Shown here: piece by piece, positions 23,695 to 33,118 of the stretch
Numbering within the stretch: position 1 is the first letter of the stretch
Layout: each line of letters begins with the position of its first letter
Source of the DNA: Reyranella sp.
GTDB lineage: Bacteria > Pseudomonadota > Alphaproteobacteria > Reyranellales > Reyranellaceae
Length of the DNA: 45,461 nt
NCBI GenBank assembly: GCA_030684475.1
Contig: JAUXWB010000163.1
Location: forward strand, 1-45,461
Direction of reading: 5' to 3'
Notes under the pieces: generated by a model
Databases searched by the model: none
The model's input: only the letters and a program-made list of their open reading frames with translations
What the model was told of the DNA's origin: nothing
Position numbers and translations under genes: made by a program

Positions 23695-24432
23695 CTAGAA
23701 GGCAAGCGGAGCGGCATGGCGCAGGATCGCCTCGGCTTCGTCCGTATAGCCGCCCGCCGGACCATGCAGGACGAGCGGCGGTGACGAGTGTCGCACTGGC
23801 ACTTTGGCGTGTCGGGCACGAATCAGAACGCGTGCAGCAGGCGGGAGCAGCTTCACGGTCACGTCGCCCAGGCCCAACCGCAGGAGGTGGCTCACGATCT
23901 CCTCCAGGCGATCGCTGCGATGAATGATGGTCAAGATGCCTGTCGACCTCAGAGCGCCCGCCGCGACCGCGAGCCAGCGCGCGAGGTCAGCGCTCGATTC
24001 GACCGTGGCCAACGCCTTGCTCGGATTGGGTGACGGATCGGCGACCGCGGCCGACAGATAGGGCGGGTTGGTGGCGACGTGATCGAAGCGTGCAAGGTCG
24101 GATGGCAGGGGCTGGGCGAGATCGTGCACGATCGTTCGCATCCGGCTCCCGGCGCCATTGAGGGCGGCATTGCGGAGGGCGAGCGCCGCCAGCCCGGCCT
24201 GCAGTTCGACGCCCACAATGGTGCAACCCGGCACGCGCGCGGCCAGGCAGAGGCCCACCGCGCCGACGCCGGCGCCGAGGTCGAGCACGCGATCGCCCGG
24301 CGTCGCTGCGACGGCAGCTGCCAGCAGCACCGCGTCCACCGCGACGCGATAGCCTCGTGATGGCTGCAACAACCGGACACGACCGCCGAGCAACGCATTT
24401 TCGGTCGGAGCCGTTTCCATGCTAGGGATCAT
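23695..24432 (-). CDS. trmN6: tRNA1(Val) (adenine(37)-N6)-methyltransferase, TrmN6-like
   Basis: A 245-residue class I SAM-dependent methyltransferase. The SAM site is VLDLGAGVGAVGLCLA and the adenine-N6 catalytic motif is NPPYLSA, followed by a conserved C-terminal strand (VLIRARHAKVPV). These features and the QPSRGYRVAVDAVLLAA N-terminus are typical of TrmN6/YfiC. It modifies A37 of tRNA1(Val). The start could also be the ATG four codons later (METAPTENALLGG). It is divergent from the polyprenyl synthase gene, a common alphaproteobacterial arrangement, and heads a run with the S49 peptidase and NTF2-like genes. Confidence 0.87.
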   Translation of the reverse strand: MIPSMETAPTENALLGGRVRLLQPSRGYRVAVDAVLLAAAVAATPGDRVLDLGAGVGAVGLCLAARVPGCTIVGVELQAGLAALALRNAALNGAGSRMRTIVHDLAQPLPSDLARFDHVATNPPYLSAAVADPSPNPSKALATVESSADLARWLAVAAGALRSTGILTIIHRSDRLEEIVSHLLRLGLGDVTVKLLPPAARVLIRARHAKVPVRHSSPPLVLHGPAGGYTDEAEAILRHAAPLAF

Positions 24433-24486
24433 CTCACGACATCGTGTCGCAACAACCAGACTTCATCGGATAATTATCTTCGCACC

Positions 24487-25506
24487 ATGGCAACGGTCGT
24501 CTCCCTCGAAGGAAAGCGCAGGGCACCCAGCCTAGAGCCACTGCTGTCGCTTTGTGCCGACGATATGGCACGGATCGATCGCGAGATTCTGGCGCGAATG
24601 CGCTCGCCGGTTGCCTTGATTCCCGAGCTCGCCAGCCATCTGGTCGGCGCCGGTGGCAAACGGATGCGGCCCCTGCTGACGGTCGCGTCGGCCAGACTTT
24701 GCGGTTACCACAGCGACGACGATCGCCACATCAAGCTCGCGACCTGCGTCGAGTTCATCCATTCGGCTACCCTTCTGCATGATGACGTGGTCGACGTCAG
24801 CGCGTTGCGGCGCGGCAAGCCGTCGGCCAATTCACTGTGGGGCGACAAGGCCTCGGTGCTGGTGGGCGACTTCCTGTTCACGCGCGCCTTCGAGTTGATG
24901 GTCGATGTCGGCTCGCTCGACATCCTGGGCGTGCTGTCGCGCGCCTCCTCGACGATCGCCGAGGGCGAGGTGCTGCAGCTCGTCAGTCAACGCGACACCA
25001 GCACGCCGGAAGCGACCTATCTCGAAGTGATCAAGGCCAAGACCGCCAAGCTGTTCGCGGCGGCAGCCGAGGTCGGCGCCATGATCGCCGGCCGCAACGG
25101 ACCGGAGCGCGTGGCGCTGGAAAGCTTCGGCATGAACCTCGGCATCGCCTTCCAGTTGGTCGACGATGCGCTGGACTATGTCGGTCGGCAAGCCGACCTG
25201 GGCAAGGCCGTGGGTGACGACTTCCGCGAGGGCAAGATCACGCTGCCGGTCATCCTGGCCTTTCTGCGCGGCGGCGCCGTCGACCGCGAATTCTGGAAGC
25301 GAACCATCGAGAAGCTGGACCAGCGCGAGGGCGACCTCGAACACGCTCAGGCGCTCATGGAGCGCCACCATTCGGTGGCCGACACGCTGGAGCGCGCCCG
25401 CCACTATGGCGCCATGGCGCGCGACGCGCTCGGCCTGTTTTCCGACACGCCGCTCAAGGCCGCCCTGCTCGAAGCGGTCGATTTCGCCATCGACCGGGCC
25501 CACTGA
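24487..25506 (+). CDS. ispB: Polyprenyl diphosphate synthase (IspB-type)
   Basis: A 339-residue trans-prenyltransferase that extends farnesyl diphosphate with isopentenyl units to make the ubiquinone side chain. The two Asp-rich motifs are DDVVD at 99-103 (LLHDDVVD) and DDALD at 226-230 (QLVDDALDYVG), and GGKRMRPLL supplies the diphosphate-binding residues. The small residues before the first motif (HSAT) allow a long chain such as C40-C50; the exact length cannot be read. There is no Shine-Dalgarno sequence before the ATG. It is followed by glpK after 12 bases. Confidence 0.92.
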   Translation: MATVVSLEGKRRAPSLEPLLSLCADDMARIDREILARMRSPVALIPELASHLVGAGGKRMRPLLTVASARLCGYHSDDDRHIKLATCVEFIHSATLLHDDVVDVSALRRGKPSANSLWGDKASVLVGDFLFTRAFELMVDVGSLDILGVLSRASSTIAEGEVLQLVSQRDTSTPEATYLEVIKAKTAKLFAAAAEVGAMIAGRNGPERVALESFGMNLGIAFQLVDDALDYVGRQADLGKAVGDDFREGKITLPVILAFLRGGAVDREFWKRTIEKLDQREGDLEHAQALMERHHSVADTLERARHYGAMARDALGLFSDTPLKAALLEAVDFAIDRAH

Positions 25507-25518
25507 TCGTCCCGCGCG

Positions 25519-27003
25519 ATGGCCGGCAAGCACGTTCTCGCCATCGACCAGGGCACCACCAGCTCCCGCGCCATCGTCTTCGATGCCATGGGACGGCCGT
25601 TGGCGTCGGCGCAGAAGGAGCTGCCGCAGATCTTTCCGAAATCCGGCTGGGTCGAGCACGACCCGGAGGAGATCTGGTCGGCCACGGTAGAGGTCTGCCG
25701 CGCAGCACTCGCCAAGGCCAAGCTCCAGCCCGCCGCCCTCGCCGGCATCGGCATCACCAACCAGCGCGAGACCACGGTGGTGTGGGACCGCGCCACCGGC
25801 AAGCCGGTGTACAATGCCATCGTCTGGCAGGATCGTCGCACCGCCGAGCGTTGTACCGAGCTGAAGAAGGCGGGACATGAAAAAGCTGTCACGGACAAGA
25901 CGGGCCTGCTGCTCGATCCCTATTTCTCGGGCACCAAGATCGAGTGGATTCTGAAGCACGTCGCCGGCGCCCGCGCCGCGGCTGAGAAGGGCGCACTGGC
26001 CGCGGGAACCATCGAATGCTTCCTGCTGTGGCGATTGACCGGCGGCAAGGTGCACGCGAGCGACGCCACCAATGCCAGCCGCACGCTGATGCTCGACATC
26101 CGTACGGGGACCTGGGATCCCGAGCTGATGAAGCTGCTCGATGTACCAGCCTCCCTGCTGCCGCGCGTGGTGGATTGCTCGGGCGATCTCGGTGTTACGA
26201 CGGCCGACTTCCTCGGCGCGCCGGTGCCGATCCTTGGCATGGCCGGCGACCAGCAGGCGGCAACCGTGGGGCAGGCCTGCATCAAGCCCGGCATGGTCAA
26301 GACGACCTACGGCACCGGCTGCTTCGCATTGCTCAACACCGGCAGCATGGCCGTGCAGTCGCGGCACCGCCTGCTCACCACCATCGCCTATCAGCTCGCG
26401 GGCCGGCGGACCTATGCCCTGGAGGGCAGCATCTTCGTCGCCGGCGCTGCCGTGCAATGGCTGCGCGACGGCCTCGGCCTGATCGACAAGTCGGGCGAGG
26501 TCGAGGCCCTGGCGGCGCGTGCCCGCGACGGCCATGGCGTCTATCTGGTGCCGGCATTCGTCGGCCTGGGGGCGCCGCATTGGGATCCCGATGCCCGCGG
26601 CGCGCTGCTCGGTCTCACGCGCGATTCCGGCCCCGCCGAGATTGCCGCCGCCACCCTCGATTCGGTCTGCTACCAGACCCGCGATCTGGTCGAGGCAATG
26701 CGAGGCGATGGCGCCCAGATCGACGAGCTCAGGGTCGACGGCGGCATGGTGGTGAACGACCTTCTGATGCAGCGACTGGCCGACACCGTCGGCACACCGG
26801 TCGAACGGCCGCGGGTGATCGAAACCACCGCCCTGGGTGCTGCCTTCCTGGCCGGCCTGCAGGCCGGGCTGTGGCCCTCGCTCGAAGCGCTGTCGGAGAC
26901 CTGGGCGCTCGACCGGGCTTTTAAGCCGGCCGAGGACGCTGCCTCGCGCGACCGCCGCTATGCCGGCTGGCAGGATGCGGTGCGCCGGGTGCGCAGTTCC
27001 TGA
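25519..27003 (+). CDS. glpK: Glycerol kinase
   Basis: A 494-residue FGGY-family kinase that phosphorylates glycerol to sn-glycerol-3-phosphate with ATP. The N-terminal phosphate-binding motif is [15 protein letters not shown]. The substrate-site region [11 protein letters not shown], the [13 protein letters not shown] segment, and the ATP-site motifs [11 protein letters not shown] and [11 protein letters not shown] are all typical of GlpK. It follows ispB by 12 bases without a ribosome site and is far from the ugp genes in the window, though both supply glycerol-3-phosphate. A hairpin sits between its stop and pyrF. Confidence 0.95.
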   Translation: MAGKHVLAIDQGTTSSRAIVFDAMGRPLASAQKELPQIFPKSGWVEHDPEEIWSATVEVCRAALAKAKLQPAALAGIGITNQRETTVVWDRATGKPVYNAIVWQDRRTAERCTELKKAGHEKAVTDKTGLLLDPYFSGTKIEWILKHVAGARAAAEKGALAAGTIECFLLWRLTGGKVHASDATNASRTLMLDIRTGTWDPELMKLLDVPASLLPRVVDCSGDLGVTTADFLGAPVPILGMAGDQQAATVGQACIKPGMVKTTYGTGCFALLNTGSMAVQSRHRLLTTIAYQLAGRRTYALEGSIFVAGAAVQWLRDGLGLIDKSGEVEALAARARDGHGVYLVPAFVGLGAPHWDPDARGALLGLTRDSGPAEIAAATLDSVCYQTRDLVEAMRGDGAQIDELRVDGGMVVNDLLMQRLADTVGTPVERPRVIETTALGAAFLAGLQAGLWPSLEALSETWALDRAFKPAEDAASRDRRYAGWQDAVRRVRSS

Positions 27004-27014
27004 TTGCTGCAGTA

Positions 27015-27038
27015 GGGCGCGGCCTCTAGGTTGCGCCC
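27015..27038 (+). promoter_or_regulatory. Hairpin over the pyrF ribosome-binding region
   Basis: A 10-bp stem with two G-U pairs and a TCTA loop (GGGCGCGGCC with GGTTGCGCCC) ends three bases before the pyrF ATG, where a Shine-Dalgarno sequence would sit. There is no T tract, so translation control or mRNA processing is likelier than termination. Confidence 0.55.
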
Positions 27039-27041
27039 GCC

Positions 27042-27794
27042 ATGCTGACCCGTACGAACCCCGTCTATTGCGGCGTCGACACCATCGATCTCGCCCAGGC
27101 CACCAGGCTCATCCAGAGCATCGCCGGCGGGCCAAAGCCGGCCGTGGGCGGCATCAAGCTCGGGCTGGAGTTCTTCCTCGCCCATGGCGCGCCGGGCGTA
27201 CGCTATGCCTTCCCGACACCGGTCCGGGCAACGGGTGTGGGCTTCTTCCTCGACCTAAAACTACATGACATTCCCAACACGGTGGCCGGCGGCATCCGCG
27301 CCGTGGTCGAACTCGCGCCCACCTTCATTACCATTCATGCGAGCGGCGGCCGCGAGATGATGAAGGCGGCGGTCGAGGAGGCCGGCACCCAGGCCGCCAA
27401 ATTCAACGTGCCACGGCCCAAGCTTCTGGGCGTCACCGTGCTGACCTCGCTCGACCGCTCCGACCTCGAGGCGACGGGCGTCGATGCCGATCCCTCGGAT
27501 CAGGTGGTGCGGCTGGCGGCACTTGCCCATGAGAACGGCCTCGACGGCGTGATCTGCTCGCCGCTCGAGATCGCGGCGTTGCGCAAGCAATGCGGTCCGG
27601 ATTTCGTTCTGATGGTGCCGGGCATCCGCCCCGTCGGCAGCGCGGCCAACGACCAGAAGCGGGCGATGACGCCGCGCCAGGCAGTCGACCTCGGCGCCAC
27701 CAACCTGGTCGTCGGCCGGCCGATCTACCAGGCGGCCGACCCGCGTGCGGCGGCCGAAGCCATCGCGCGCGAGGCCGGCGTCAACGACCTATGA
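27042..27794 (+). CDS. pyrF: Orotidine 5'-phosphate decarboxylase
   Basis: A 250-residue TIM-barrel enzyme for the last step of UMP synthesis, OMP to UMP. The catalytic Asp-Lys-Asp cluster is Asp71-Lys73-Asp76 in DLKLHDIPNTV. The phosphate-binding segments GVTVLTSL and VPGIRP, and the closing VVGRPIYQAADP, match PyrF. Its stop overlaps the trpF start by four bases (ATGA), so pyrimidine and tryptophan genes are translationally linked here. No ribosome site is visible; a stable hairpin occupies that position. Confidence 0.93.
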   Translation: MLTRTNPVYCGVDTIDLAQATRLIQSIAGGPKPAVGGIKLGLEFFLAHGAPGVRYAFPTPVRATGVGFFLDLKLHDIPNTVAGGIRAVVELAPTFITIHASGGREMMKAAVEEAGTQAAKFNVPRPKLLGVTVLTSLDRSDLEATGVDADPSDQVVRLAALAHENGLDGVICSPLEIAALRKQCGPDFVLMVPGIRPVGSAANDQKRAMTPRQAVDLGATNLVVGRPIYQAADPRAAAEAIAREAGVNDL

Positions 27795-28426
27795 CCGTCG
27801 AGACCAAAATTTGTGGCCTCTCGACCCCTGAGACGCTGGATGCAGCGGTCTCGGGTGGTGCCCGCTGGGTGGGATTCGTCACCTATCCGCGCTCGCCGCG
27901 CCACATTTCGACCGCCCTGCTGCGCACGCTGGGTGCGCGCGTGCCGAAAAGCGTCGGCCGGGTCGGGCTGTTCGTCGACCCCGACGATGCGCTGCTCGAT
28001 GAGCGGCTGGCGACCGGTGCGATCGACATGCTGCAGCTCCACGGATCGGAAACGCCGGAGCGCGTGGCCGCCGTCAAGCAGCGGACTGGAAAGCACGTTA
28101 TGAAAGTGATCAAGGTCGCGAAACCTGAAGACGTCGAACGCGGCGTCACGGCCTATGCTTCGGTGGCCGATCGGCTGATGTTCGACACGGCCGACGGCAC
28201 GCTGCCGGGCGGCAATGCCAAGGCCTTCGACTGGACGATCCTCTCCGGCCGCACTGTCCCACTGCCGTGGTTCCTGGCGGGCGGGCTCACGCCGGATAAT
28301 GTCGCCGAAGCGGTCCGGGTTACGGGGGCACGCATCGTTGATGTTTCCTCTGGTGTCGAATCGAGCCGGGGTGTGAAATCCGTCGAACTGATTCGTGCCT
28401 TCCTAAATCGGGTGAAGGCGCTCTGA
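27791..28426 (+). CDS. trpF: Phosphoribosylanthranilate isomerase
   Basis: A 211-residue TIM-barrel enzyme converting phosphoribosylanthranilate to CdRP in tryptophan synthesis. The active-site cysteine is Cys8 in TKICGLST, and the catalytic-acid region is LMFDTADGTLPGGNAKAFDW. The phosphate-binding loops read FLAGGLTPDN and DVSSGVESSRGVKS. The ATG lies in an ATGA overlap with pyrF. A RidA gene intervenes before trpB. Confidence 0.93.
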   Translation: MTVETKICGLSTPETLDAAVSGGARWVGFVTYPRSPRHISTALLRTLGARVPKSVGRVGLFVDPDDALLDERLATGAIDMLQLHGSETPERVAAVKQRTGKHVMKVIKVAKPEDVERGVTAYASVADRLMFDTADGTLPGGNAKAFDWTILSGRTVPLPWFLAGGLTPDNVAEAVRVTGARIVDVSSGVESSRGVKSVELIRAFLNRVKAL

Positions 28427-28437
28427 AGGGGACAGGC

Positions 28438-29004
28438 ATGAAGGTCGAGAAGCGATTGAAGGAGCTCGGCATCGAGCTCGCCAAGCCCACGACACCGGTG
28501 GGCAGCTACGTGAACGCCGTGCGCACCGGCAACCTGCTCTATCTCGCCGGCAAGGGCCCCGGTGCGCCGGGCAAGCCGCTGCCGGTCGGCAAGGTCGGCC
28601 GCGACATGACCATCGAGCAGGCCTACGGCCACGCGCGCGAAACCGGCCTCAGCCTGCTCGCCGCCATGAAGGCCGAACTGGGCGACCTCGACCGGGTGAA
28701 GCGCATCGTCAAGGTGCTGGGCATGGTCAACGCCACGCCGGAATTCGGGCACCAGCCGGAGGTGATCAACGGCTGCTCCGACCTCTTTGTCGAAGTGTTC
28801 GGCGAGCGTGGCCGTCACGCACGCTCCGCCGTCGGCATGGGCTCGCTGCCGCGTGGCATTCCGGTCGAGGTCGAGGTGATCGTCGAAGTCGAGGACGCGC
28901 CGGCGCGCCGTGCTGCCGCCGCCAAGCCTGTCGCCAAGCGGAAGGCGGCACCCCAACCCAAGAGGGTGGCCAAGAAGAAGTCGGCCAGGAAAAAGAAACG
29001 CTAG
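28438..29004 (+). CDS. RidA/YjgF-family protein with long basic C-terminal tail
   Basis: A 188-residue protein. Residues 1-154 form a RidA-type fold ([41 protein letters not shown], and [14 protein letters not shown] with a conserved Arg). RidA enzymes hydrolyse reactive enamine/imine intermediates, such as 2-aminoacrylate, released by PLP enzymes. Residues 155-188 are an added tail with 16 Lys/Arg in 34 positions, mixed with Ala and Pro, unusual for the family and suggestive of nucleic-acid or ribosome association. The gene sits between trpF and trpB with its own AGGGGA ribosome site, so detoxification of TrpB-derived aminoacrylate is an attractive but untested idea. Confidence 0.85.
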   Translation: MKVEKRLKELGIELAKPTTPVGSYVNAVRTGNLLYLAGKGPGAPGKPLPVGKVGRDMTIEQAYGHARETGLSLLAAMKAELGDLDRVKRIVKVLGMVNATPEFGHQPEVINGCSDLFVEVFGERGRHARSAVGMGSLPRGIPVEVEVIVEVEDAPARRAAAAKPVAKRKAAPQPKRVAKKKSARKKKR

Positions 29005-29019
29005 GGCTTTTGACCGACC

Positions 29020-29055
29020 CCTGTCGGGACTGCTAAGTCCGCCCGTCCCGACAGG
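29020..29055 (+). promoter_or_regulatory. Hairpin overlapping the trpB Shine-Dalgarno
   Basis: A perfect 11-bp inverted repeat, CCTGTCGGGAC at 29020-29030 and its complement at 29045-29055, has a 14-base loop. The 3' arm runs into AGGAA, the likely trpB ribosome site, eight bases before the ATG at 29063. Folding would hide the site. No T tract follows. Confidence 0.65.
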
Positions 29056-29062
29056 AACAGCG

Positions 29063-30283
29063 ATGGCCATTTCACCCAACAGTTTCCGCACCGGCCCCGA
29101 CGAGCGCGGGCATTTCGGCATTTTCGGTGGCCGCTACGTTGCCGAAACGCTGATGCCGCTGATCCTCGAGCTGGAAACGGCCTACAATGCCGCCAAGGCC
29201 GATCCGGCGTTCCAGAACGAGCTCGACTATCTGCTCGAGCACTATGCCGGCCGGCCGAGTCCGCTCTATTACGCCGAACGGCTCACCAAGAAGCTGGGCG
29301 GCGCCAAGATCTACCTCAAGCGCGACGAGCTGAACCACACCGGCAGCCACAAGATCAACAACGTGCTGGGCCAGGTGCTGATGGCCAAGCGCATGGGCAA
29401 GACGCGCGTCATCGCCGAAACCGGCGCCGGCCAGCATGGCGTGGCGACGGCCACGGCCTGCGCGCTGTTCGACATTCCCTGCGTCGTCTTCATGGGATCG
29501 GTCGATGTCGAGCGCCAGTCGCCCAACGTTTTTCGCATGAAGATGCTGGGTGCCGAGGTGCGGCCGGTGACGGCGGGGTCTTCGACCCTGAAGGACGCCA
29601 TGAACGAGGCGCTGCGCGACTGGGTCGCGACCTGCGAGACGACCTTCTATTGCATCGGCACGGTGGCGGGCCCGCATCCCTATCCGGCGATGGTGCGCGA
29701 CTTTCAGTGCGTCATCGGCAACGAGACGCGCCAGCAGATGATGAAGGCCGAGGGCCGGCTGCCCGACACGCTGGTGGCCTGCATCGGCGGCGGTTCCAAC
29801 GCCATGGGGCTGTTCCATCCATTCCTTGACGACAAGGGCGTGCGCATCGTCGGCGTCGAGGCGGCGGGCCACGGCATCGATACCGGCCAGCATGCCGCCT
29901 CGCTGACTGGCGGCCGGCCCGGCGTGCTGCACGGCAATCGCACCTATCTGCTGCAGGACAAGGAAGGCCAGATCACCGAGGCGCATTCGATCTCGGCCGG
30001 CCTCGACTATCCAGGCATCGGTCCCGAGCATTCGTGGCTCAAGGAAAACGGCCGCGTCGAATATGTCTCGGCGACCGACGACGAAGCGCTCGAGGCGTTC
30101 CAGCTTCTCTGCAAGCTCGAGGGCATCATTCCCGCGCTGGAATCCTCACACGCCCTGGCGCATGTCATCAAGCTCGCGCCGACGTTGCCCAAGGACAATC
30201 TGCTGGTGATGAACCTCTCCGGCCGTGGCGACAAGGACGTGCCGCAGGTCGCCGCGCGCATGGGGATGAAGATCGAATCATGA
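29063..30283 (+). CDS. trpB: Tryptophan synthase beta chain
   Basis: A 406-residue PLP enzyme that joins indole and serine to make tryptophan in the alpha2-beta2 complex. The PLP lysine is Lys97 in [10 protein letters not shown]. The catalytic glutamate region GAGQHG, the phosphate-binding glycine loop [10 protein letters not shown], and the C-terminal SGRGDKD are all intact. The ATG giving [19 protein letters not shown] is the normal start; the frame continues upstream into the ridA gene, but without conservation. The stop overlaps the trpA start (ATGA), as expected for two subunits made in equal amounts. Confidence 0.96.
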   Translation: MAISPNSFRTGPDERGHFGIFGGRYVAETLMPLILELETAYNAAKADPAFQNELDYLLEHYAGRPSPLYYAERLTKKLGGAKIYLKRDELNHTGSHKINNVLGQVLMAKRMGKTRVIAETGAGQHGVATATACALFDIPCVVFMGSVDVERQSPNVFRMKMLGAEVRPVTAGSSTLKDAMNEALRDWVATCETTFYCIGTVAGPHPYPAMVRDFQCVIGNETRQQMMKAEGRLPDTLVACIGGGSNAMGLFHPFLDDKGVRIVGVEAAGHGIDTGQHAASLTGGRPGVLHGNRTYLLQDKEGQITEAHSISAGLDYPGIGPEHSWLKENGRVEYVSATDDEALEAFQLLCKLEGIIPALESSHALAHVIKLAPTLPKDNLLVMNLSGRGDKDVPQVAARMGMKIES

Positions 30284-31113
30284 GCCGTATCACCAGGCGC
30301 TTCGCCCAGCTCAAGGCCGACAAGCGCGCCGGGCTCGTCACCTACATCACCGCCGGCGATCCCGACGTTGCGATCGGCTACCAGATCCTGAAGGGCCTAC
30401 CGGCTGCCGGGGCCGATCTCATCGAACTCGGCATGCCCTTCACCGACCCGATGGCCGACGGTCCCTCGATCCAGATCGCCGGTCAGCGCGCCCTCAAGGC
30501 CGGCATCACCGTCGACAAGACATTCGACATGGTGCGGCGCTTCCGCAAGGAGACCGGCGACAACGACACGCCGATCCTGCTGATGGGCTATTACAACCTC
30601 ATCTACCAGCGCGGCCCCGAGCGTTTCTGCAAGGAAGCCGCCGCCGCCGGCGTCGACGGCTTCATCCTGGTCGACCTGCCGCCAGAAGAGGTCGACGAGC
30701 TCAAGCCCCACGCTGTTGCCGCCGGCCTCGATACGGTGCTGCTGACGGCGCCCACCACCGACGACAAGCGCCTGCCCGCCGTGCTGAAATACTCCTCGGG
30801 CTTCGTCTATTTCGTTTCCGTGCTGGGTATCACCGGCACCAAGTCGGCGACCGAGGAGGCCGTGCGCACCCACGTCGAGCGCATCAAGCGCCACACCAGA
30901 CTGCCGGTTGGCGTGGGCTTCGGCATCCGCACGCCCGACCAGGCCGCCGCCGTGGCGCGCCATGCCGATGCCGCGGTCGTCGGCACTGCCATCGTCGAGC
31001 GCGTCAAGGCGGGCCTCGACGACAAGGGCAGGCCCAAGCCCGATCTCGTGCCCGGTGTCTTCGCCTATATCAGGGCGCTGGCCGATGGCGTGCGCGGCGT
31101 TCGAAAGGCCTAG
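30280..31113 (+). CDS. trpA: Tryptophan synthase alpha chain
   Basis: A 277-residue TIM-barrel subunit that cleaves indole-3-glycerol phosphate to indole, passed to TrpB. The catalytic residues Glu49 and Asp60 fall at the canonical positions ([15 protein letters not shown]). The phosphate-binding segments [13 protein letters not shown] and [12 protein letters not shown] are present. It starts in the ATGA overlap with trpB and converges on the MBL hydrolase gene, sharing four bases at the 3' ends, with no terminator visible between them. Confidence 0.95.
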   Translation: MSRITRRFAQLKADKRAGLVTYITAGDPDVAIGYQILKGLPAAGADLIELGMPFTDPMADGPSIQIAGQRALKAGITVDKTFDMVRRFRKETGDNDTPILLMGYYNLIYQRGPERFCKEAAAAGVDGFILVDLPPEEVDELKPHAVAAGLDTVLLTAPTTDDKRLPAVLKYSSGFVYFVSVLGITGTKSATEEAVRTHVERIKRHTRLPVGVGFGIRTPDQAAAVARHADAAVVGTAIVERVKAGLDDKGRPKPDLVPGVFAYIRALADGVRGVRKA

Positions 31114-31781
31114 GCTTTCGCCTCTTCCTCGTCGTCGTCAAACAGAAGATCGGCGACGAAGGAGTTGGTCTTGCGCTCCCAGCCGAAGGTCGAGGTCTGG
31201 CCGTGGCCGGGTACGAAGGTGATGTCATCGCCCAGCGGCCACAGTTTCTTGCGGATCGAGTTCAGGAGCTGCTCGTGATTGCCGCGCGGAAAGTCGGTGC
31301 GGCCGATCGAGCCCCGGAACAACACGTCGCCCACGAACGCGACCTTTGCCGGCCGGTTCACGAACACGACGTGGCCGGGCGTATGGCCGGGACAATGCAC
31401 GACGTCGAGCGTGAGATTGCCCAGGCTCACCGTTTCGCCGCCGGTGAGCCAACGGTCGGGAACGAACGGCCTGTAGGCCGGGAAATTGTACTTGCGGCCC
31501 GACTCCGGCAGGCCCTCGATCAGGAACAGGTCATCCTGATGCGGCCCCTCGATCTTGACGCCATAGTGCTCGGCCATGGTGCCGGCGGCCGAGGCATGGT
31601 CGACGTGGCCGTGGGTCAGCAGGACCTTGGTGATCTTGATGCCCTGCTCGGCGATCGCCTGCTTCAGCATGTCGAAGTCGCCGCCGGGATCGACGGCGGT
31701 GCCCTCCATGGTATCGGAGCACCAGACGAGGGAGCAGTTCTGCTGGAACGGCGTGACGGGGGCGATCATGACCTTGAGCAT
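31110..31781 (-). CDS. MBL-fold metallo-hydrolase (glyoxalase II-like, YcbL type)
   Basis: A 223-residue metallo-beta-lactamase-fold hydrolase. The metal motif is His57-x-His59-x-Asp61-His62 (THGHVDH), followed by the ligands in CPGHTPGHV, GDVLFRGSIGRTD and VPGHG. Length and the absence of the C-terminal glutathione-binding domain place it with YcbL-type type II glyoxalases, which hydrolyse S-lactoylglutathione or other thioesters. It ends in an acidic tail ([10 protein letters not shown]). It is convergent with trpA (4-base overlap) and divergent from the carboxypeptidase gene. Confidence 0.87.
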   Translation of the reverse strand: MLKVMIAPVTPFQQNCSLVWCSDTMEGTAVDPGGDFDMLKQAIAEQGIKITKVLLTHGHVDHASAAGTMAEHYGVKIEGPHQDDLFLIEGLPESGRKYNFPAYRPFVPDRWLTGGETVSLGNLTLDVVHCPGHTPGHVVFVNRPAKVAFVGDVLFRGSIGRTDFPRGNHEQLLNSIRKKLWPLGDDITFVPGHGQTSTFGWERKTNSFVADLLFDDDEEEAKA

Positions 31782-31822
31782 GTTTCCGATCTAATGCCTC
31801 CCGCGCGGCAGCGGAAGGGCGT

Positions 31823-33067
31823 ATGCTGAAGGCCCCTCATGCGTCGACGGCGATGAAATTGCGTCTTCTCCTCTGTGCCTTGGGCCTCCTCGGCCTTTAT
31901 TCGGTCTCTGCCCAGGCCCAGATCGCCCCGGTGGCGTCTCCGTCGGGGCCCGTCATGGCCGGTCCGTACGTGGTGGTCGACGCCGCCACCGGCGAGACCC
32001 TGCTCGAGCGCAACGCGGGCGCTTCCTGGTATCCGGCCTCTCTCACCAAGATGATGACGATCTACATCGTCTTCGAGGAACTGAAGTCTGGGCGGCTGAC
32101 GCTCACCTCACTGGTGCCTTTTTCACAGAACGCTCATGCTAGGCCGCCGTCGAAGCTCGGCATTGCGGCAGGTGGATCGATCACGGTGGAGCAGGGCCTG
32201 CGGGCCCTGGTGGCGCGGTCGGCGAACGACGTCGCAACCGCGTTCGGTGAGCGGATCTCGGGAACCGAGGCCGCTTTCGCCCATCGCATGACCGAGACAG
32301 CCGCGCGACTCGGAATGACGGCCACCCAGTTCCGCAACGCCAACGGGTTGCCCGACGCCGGCCAGGTCACGACGGCGCGCGACCTCGCCTTGCTCGGCGT
32401 TGCGCTGGTGACGGAGTTCCCACAGTACTACGGCTACTTCCGCACCCAGGATTTCATGTTCGGCAAACAGAAGATCGGGCCGGGCATCAAGTTTCTCGAT
32501 CTCTATTCGCCCTATGCCGACGGGCTGAAGACAGGATTCATCTGCGCCTCCGGCTTCAATATCGTGGGCAGCGCGGTCCGCGACGGGCGTCGGCTGGTGG
32601 CCGTCGCGCTCGGCTTCAAGCGTGCCGACCTGCGCGACGAGTTCATCGTCCGTCTGCTCGACGAGGCCTATCTGCTCAAGACCGCCGGCAGCCGGCCGAA
32701 GATCTGGCAACTGCGCAACGGCGGTAGCGGCCCGGCGACCGTGCTGCCCTATGGCGTATGCGGCACGATCCGCTACGATATGCCCGGCGACGCAGCTTGG
32801 CTCGGCACCTACGGCGACTGGCGCACGGCACGCACCGCCTTCGACAAGGGTCAGGCCCAGCTCGCCACCCTCGGCTTCCAGCGGTTGGGCAAGGAGTACA
32901 TCCTGCCGGTCACCGTCAACAAGGCGACCCGTCAAGCCGCCATCATCGCCGACCTCGAGCCCGCGGCGGCCGAGAGACTCTGTGCCGACTACCAGGCGCG
33001 GAAACTGTTCTGCCAGGTGAAGAAACCGCACGACTTCGTGGCGCCGTTCGGCGGCTTCTGGCGCTGA
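31823..33067 (+). CDS. D-alanyl-D-alanine carboxypeptidase (S11, DacF-like) with SPOR-like C-terminus
   Basis: A 414-residue penicillin-binding protein of the low-molecular-weight class, exported by a signal peptide (core LRLLLCALGLLGLYS, cut near AQA-Q). The three active-site motifs are SLTK (Ser73, Lys76), SAN (in ARSANDVA) and KTG (in GLKTGFI). It trims the terminal D-Ala from peptidoglycan peptides. Residues about 320-400 (WLGTYGDWRTARTAFDKGQA to AERLCADYQARKLFCQVKK) resemble a SPOR domain, which would target it to denuded septal glycan. I chose the ATG preceded by GGAAGGG; a second ATG ten codons later is possible. Confidence 0.88.
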   Translation: MLKAPHASTAMKLRLLLCALGLLGLYSVSAQAQIAPVASPSGPVMAGPYVVVDAATGETLLERNAGASWYPASLTKMMTIYIVFEELKSGRLTLTSLVPFSQNAHARPPSKLGIAAGGSITVEQGLRALVARSANDVATAFGERISGTEAAFAHRMTETAARLGMTATQFRNANGLPDAGQVTTARDLALLGVALVTEFPQYYGYFRTQDFMFGKQKIGPGIKFLDLYSPYADGLKTGFICASGFNIVGSAVRDGRRLVAVALGFKRADLRDEFIVRLLDEAYLLKTAGSRPKIWQLRNGGSGPATVLPYGVCGTIRYDMPGDAAWLGTYGDWRTARTAFDKGQAQLATLGFQRLGKEYILPVTVNKATRQAAIIADLEPAAAERLCADYQARKLFCQVKKPHDFVAPFGGFWR

Positions 33068-33118
33068 TCCTAGCGCCCTGATCTTGGCCGGGCCGGCCAT
33101 TCGTGCGATACCGCCGCC

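Noticed and set aside
24832..26580. 582-codon open frame on the minus strand
   Set aside because: Antisense to ispB and glpK, with shadow-frame composition.
29020..29055. Reading the pre-trpB hairpin as a terminator
   Set aside because: The stem is strong but no T tract follows, and trpB starts eight bases later, so a translational role is likelier.
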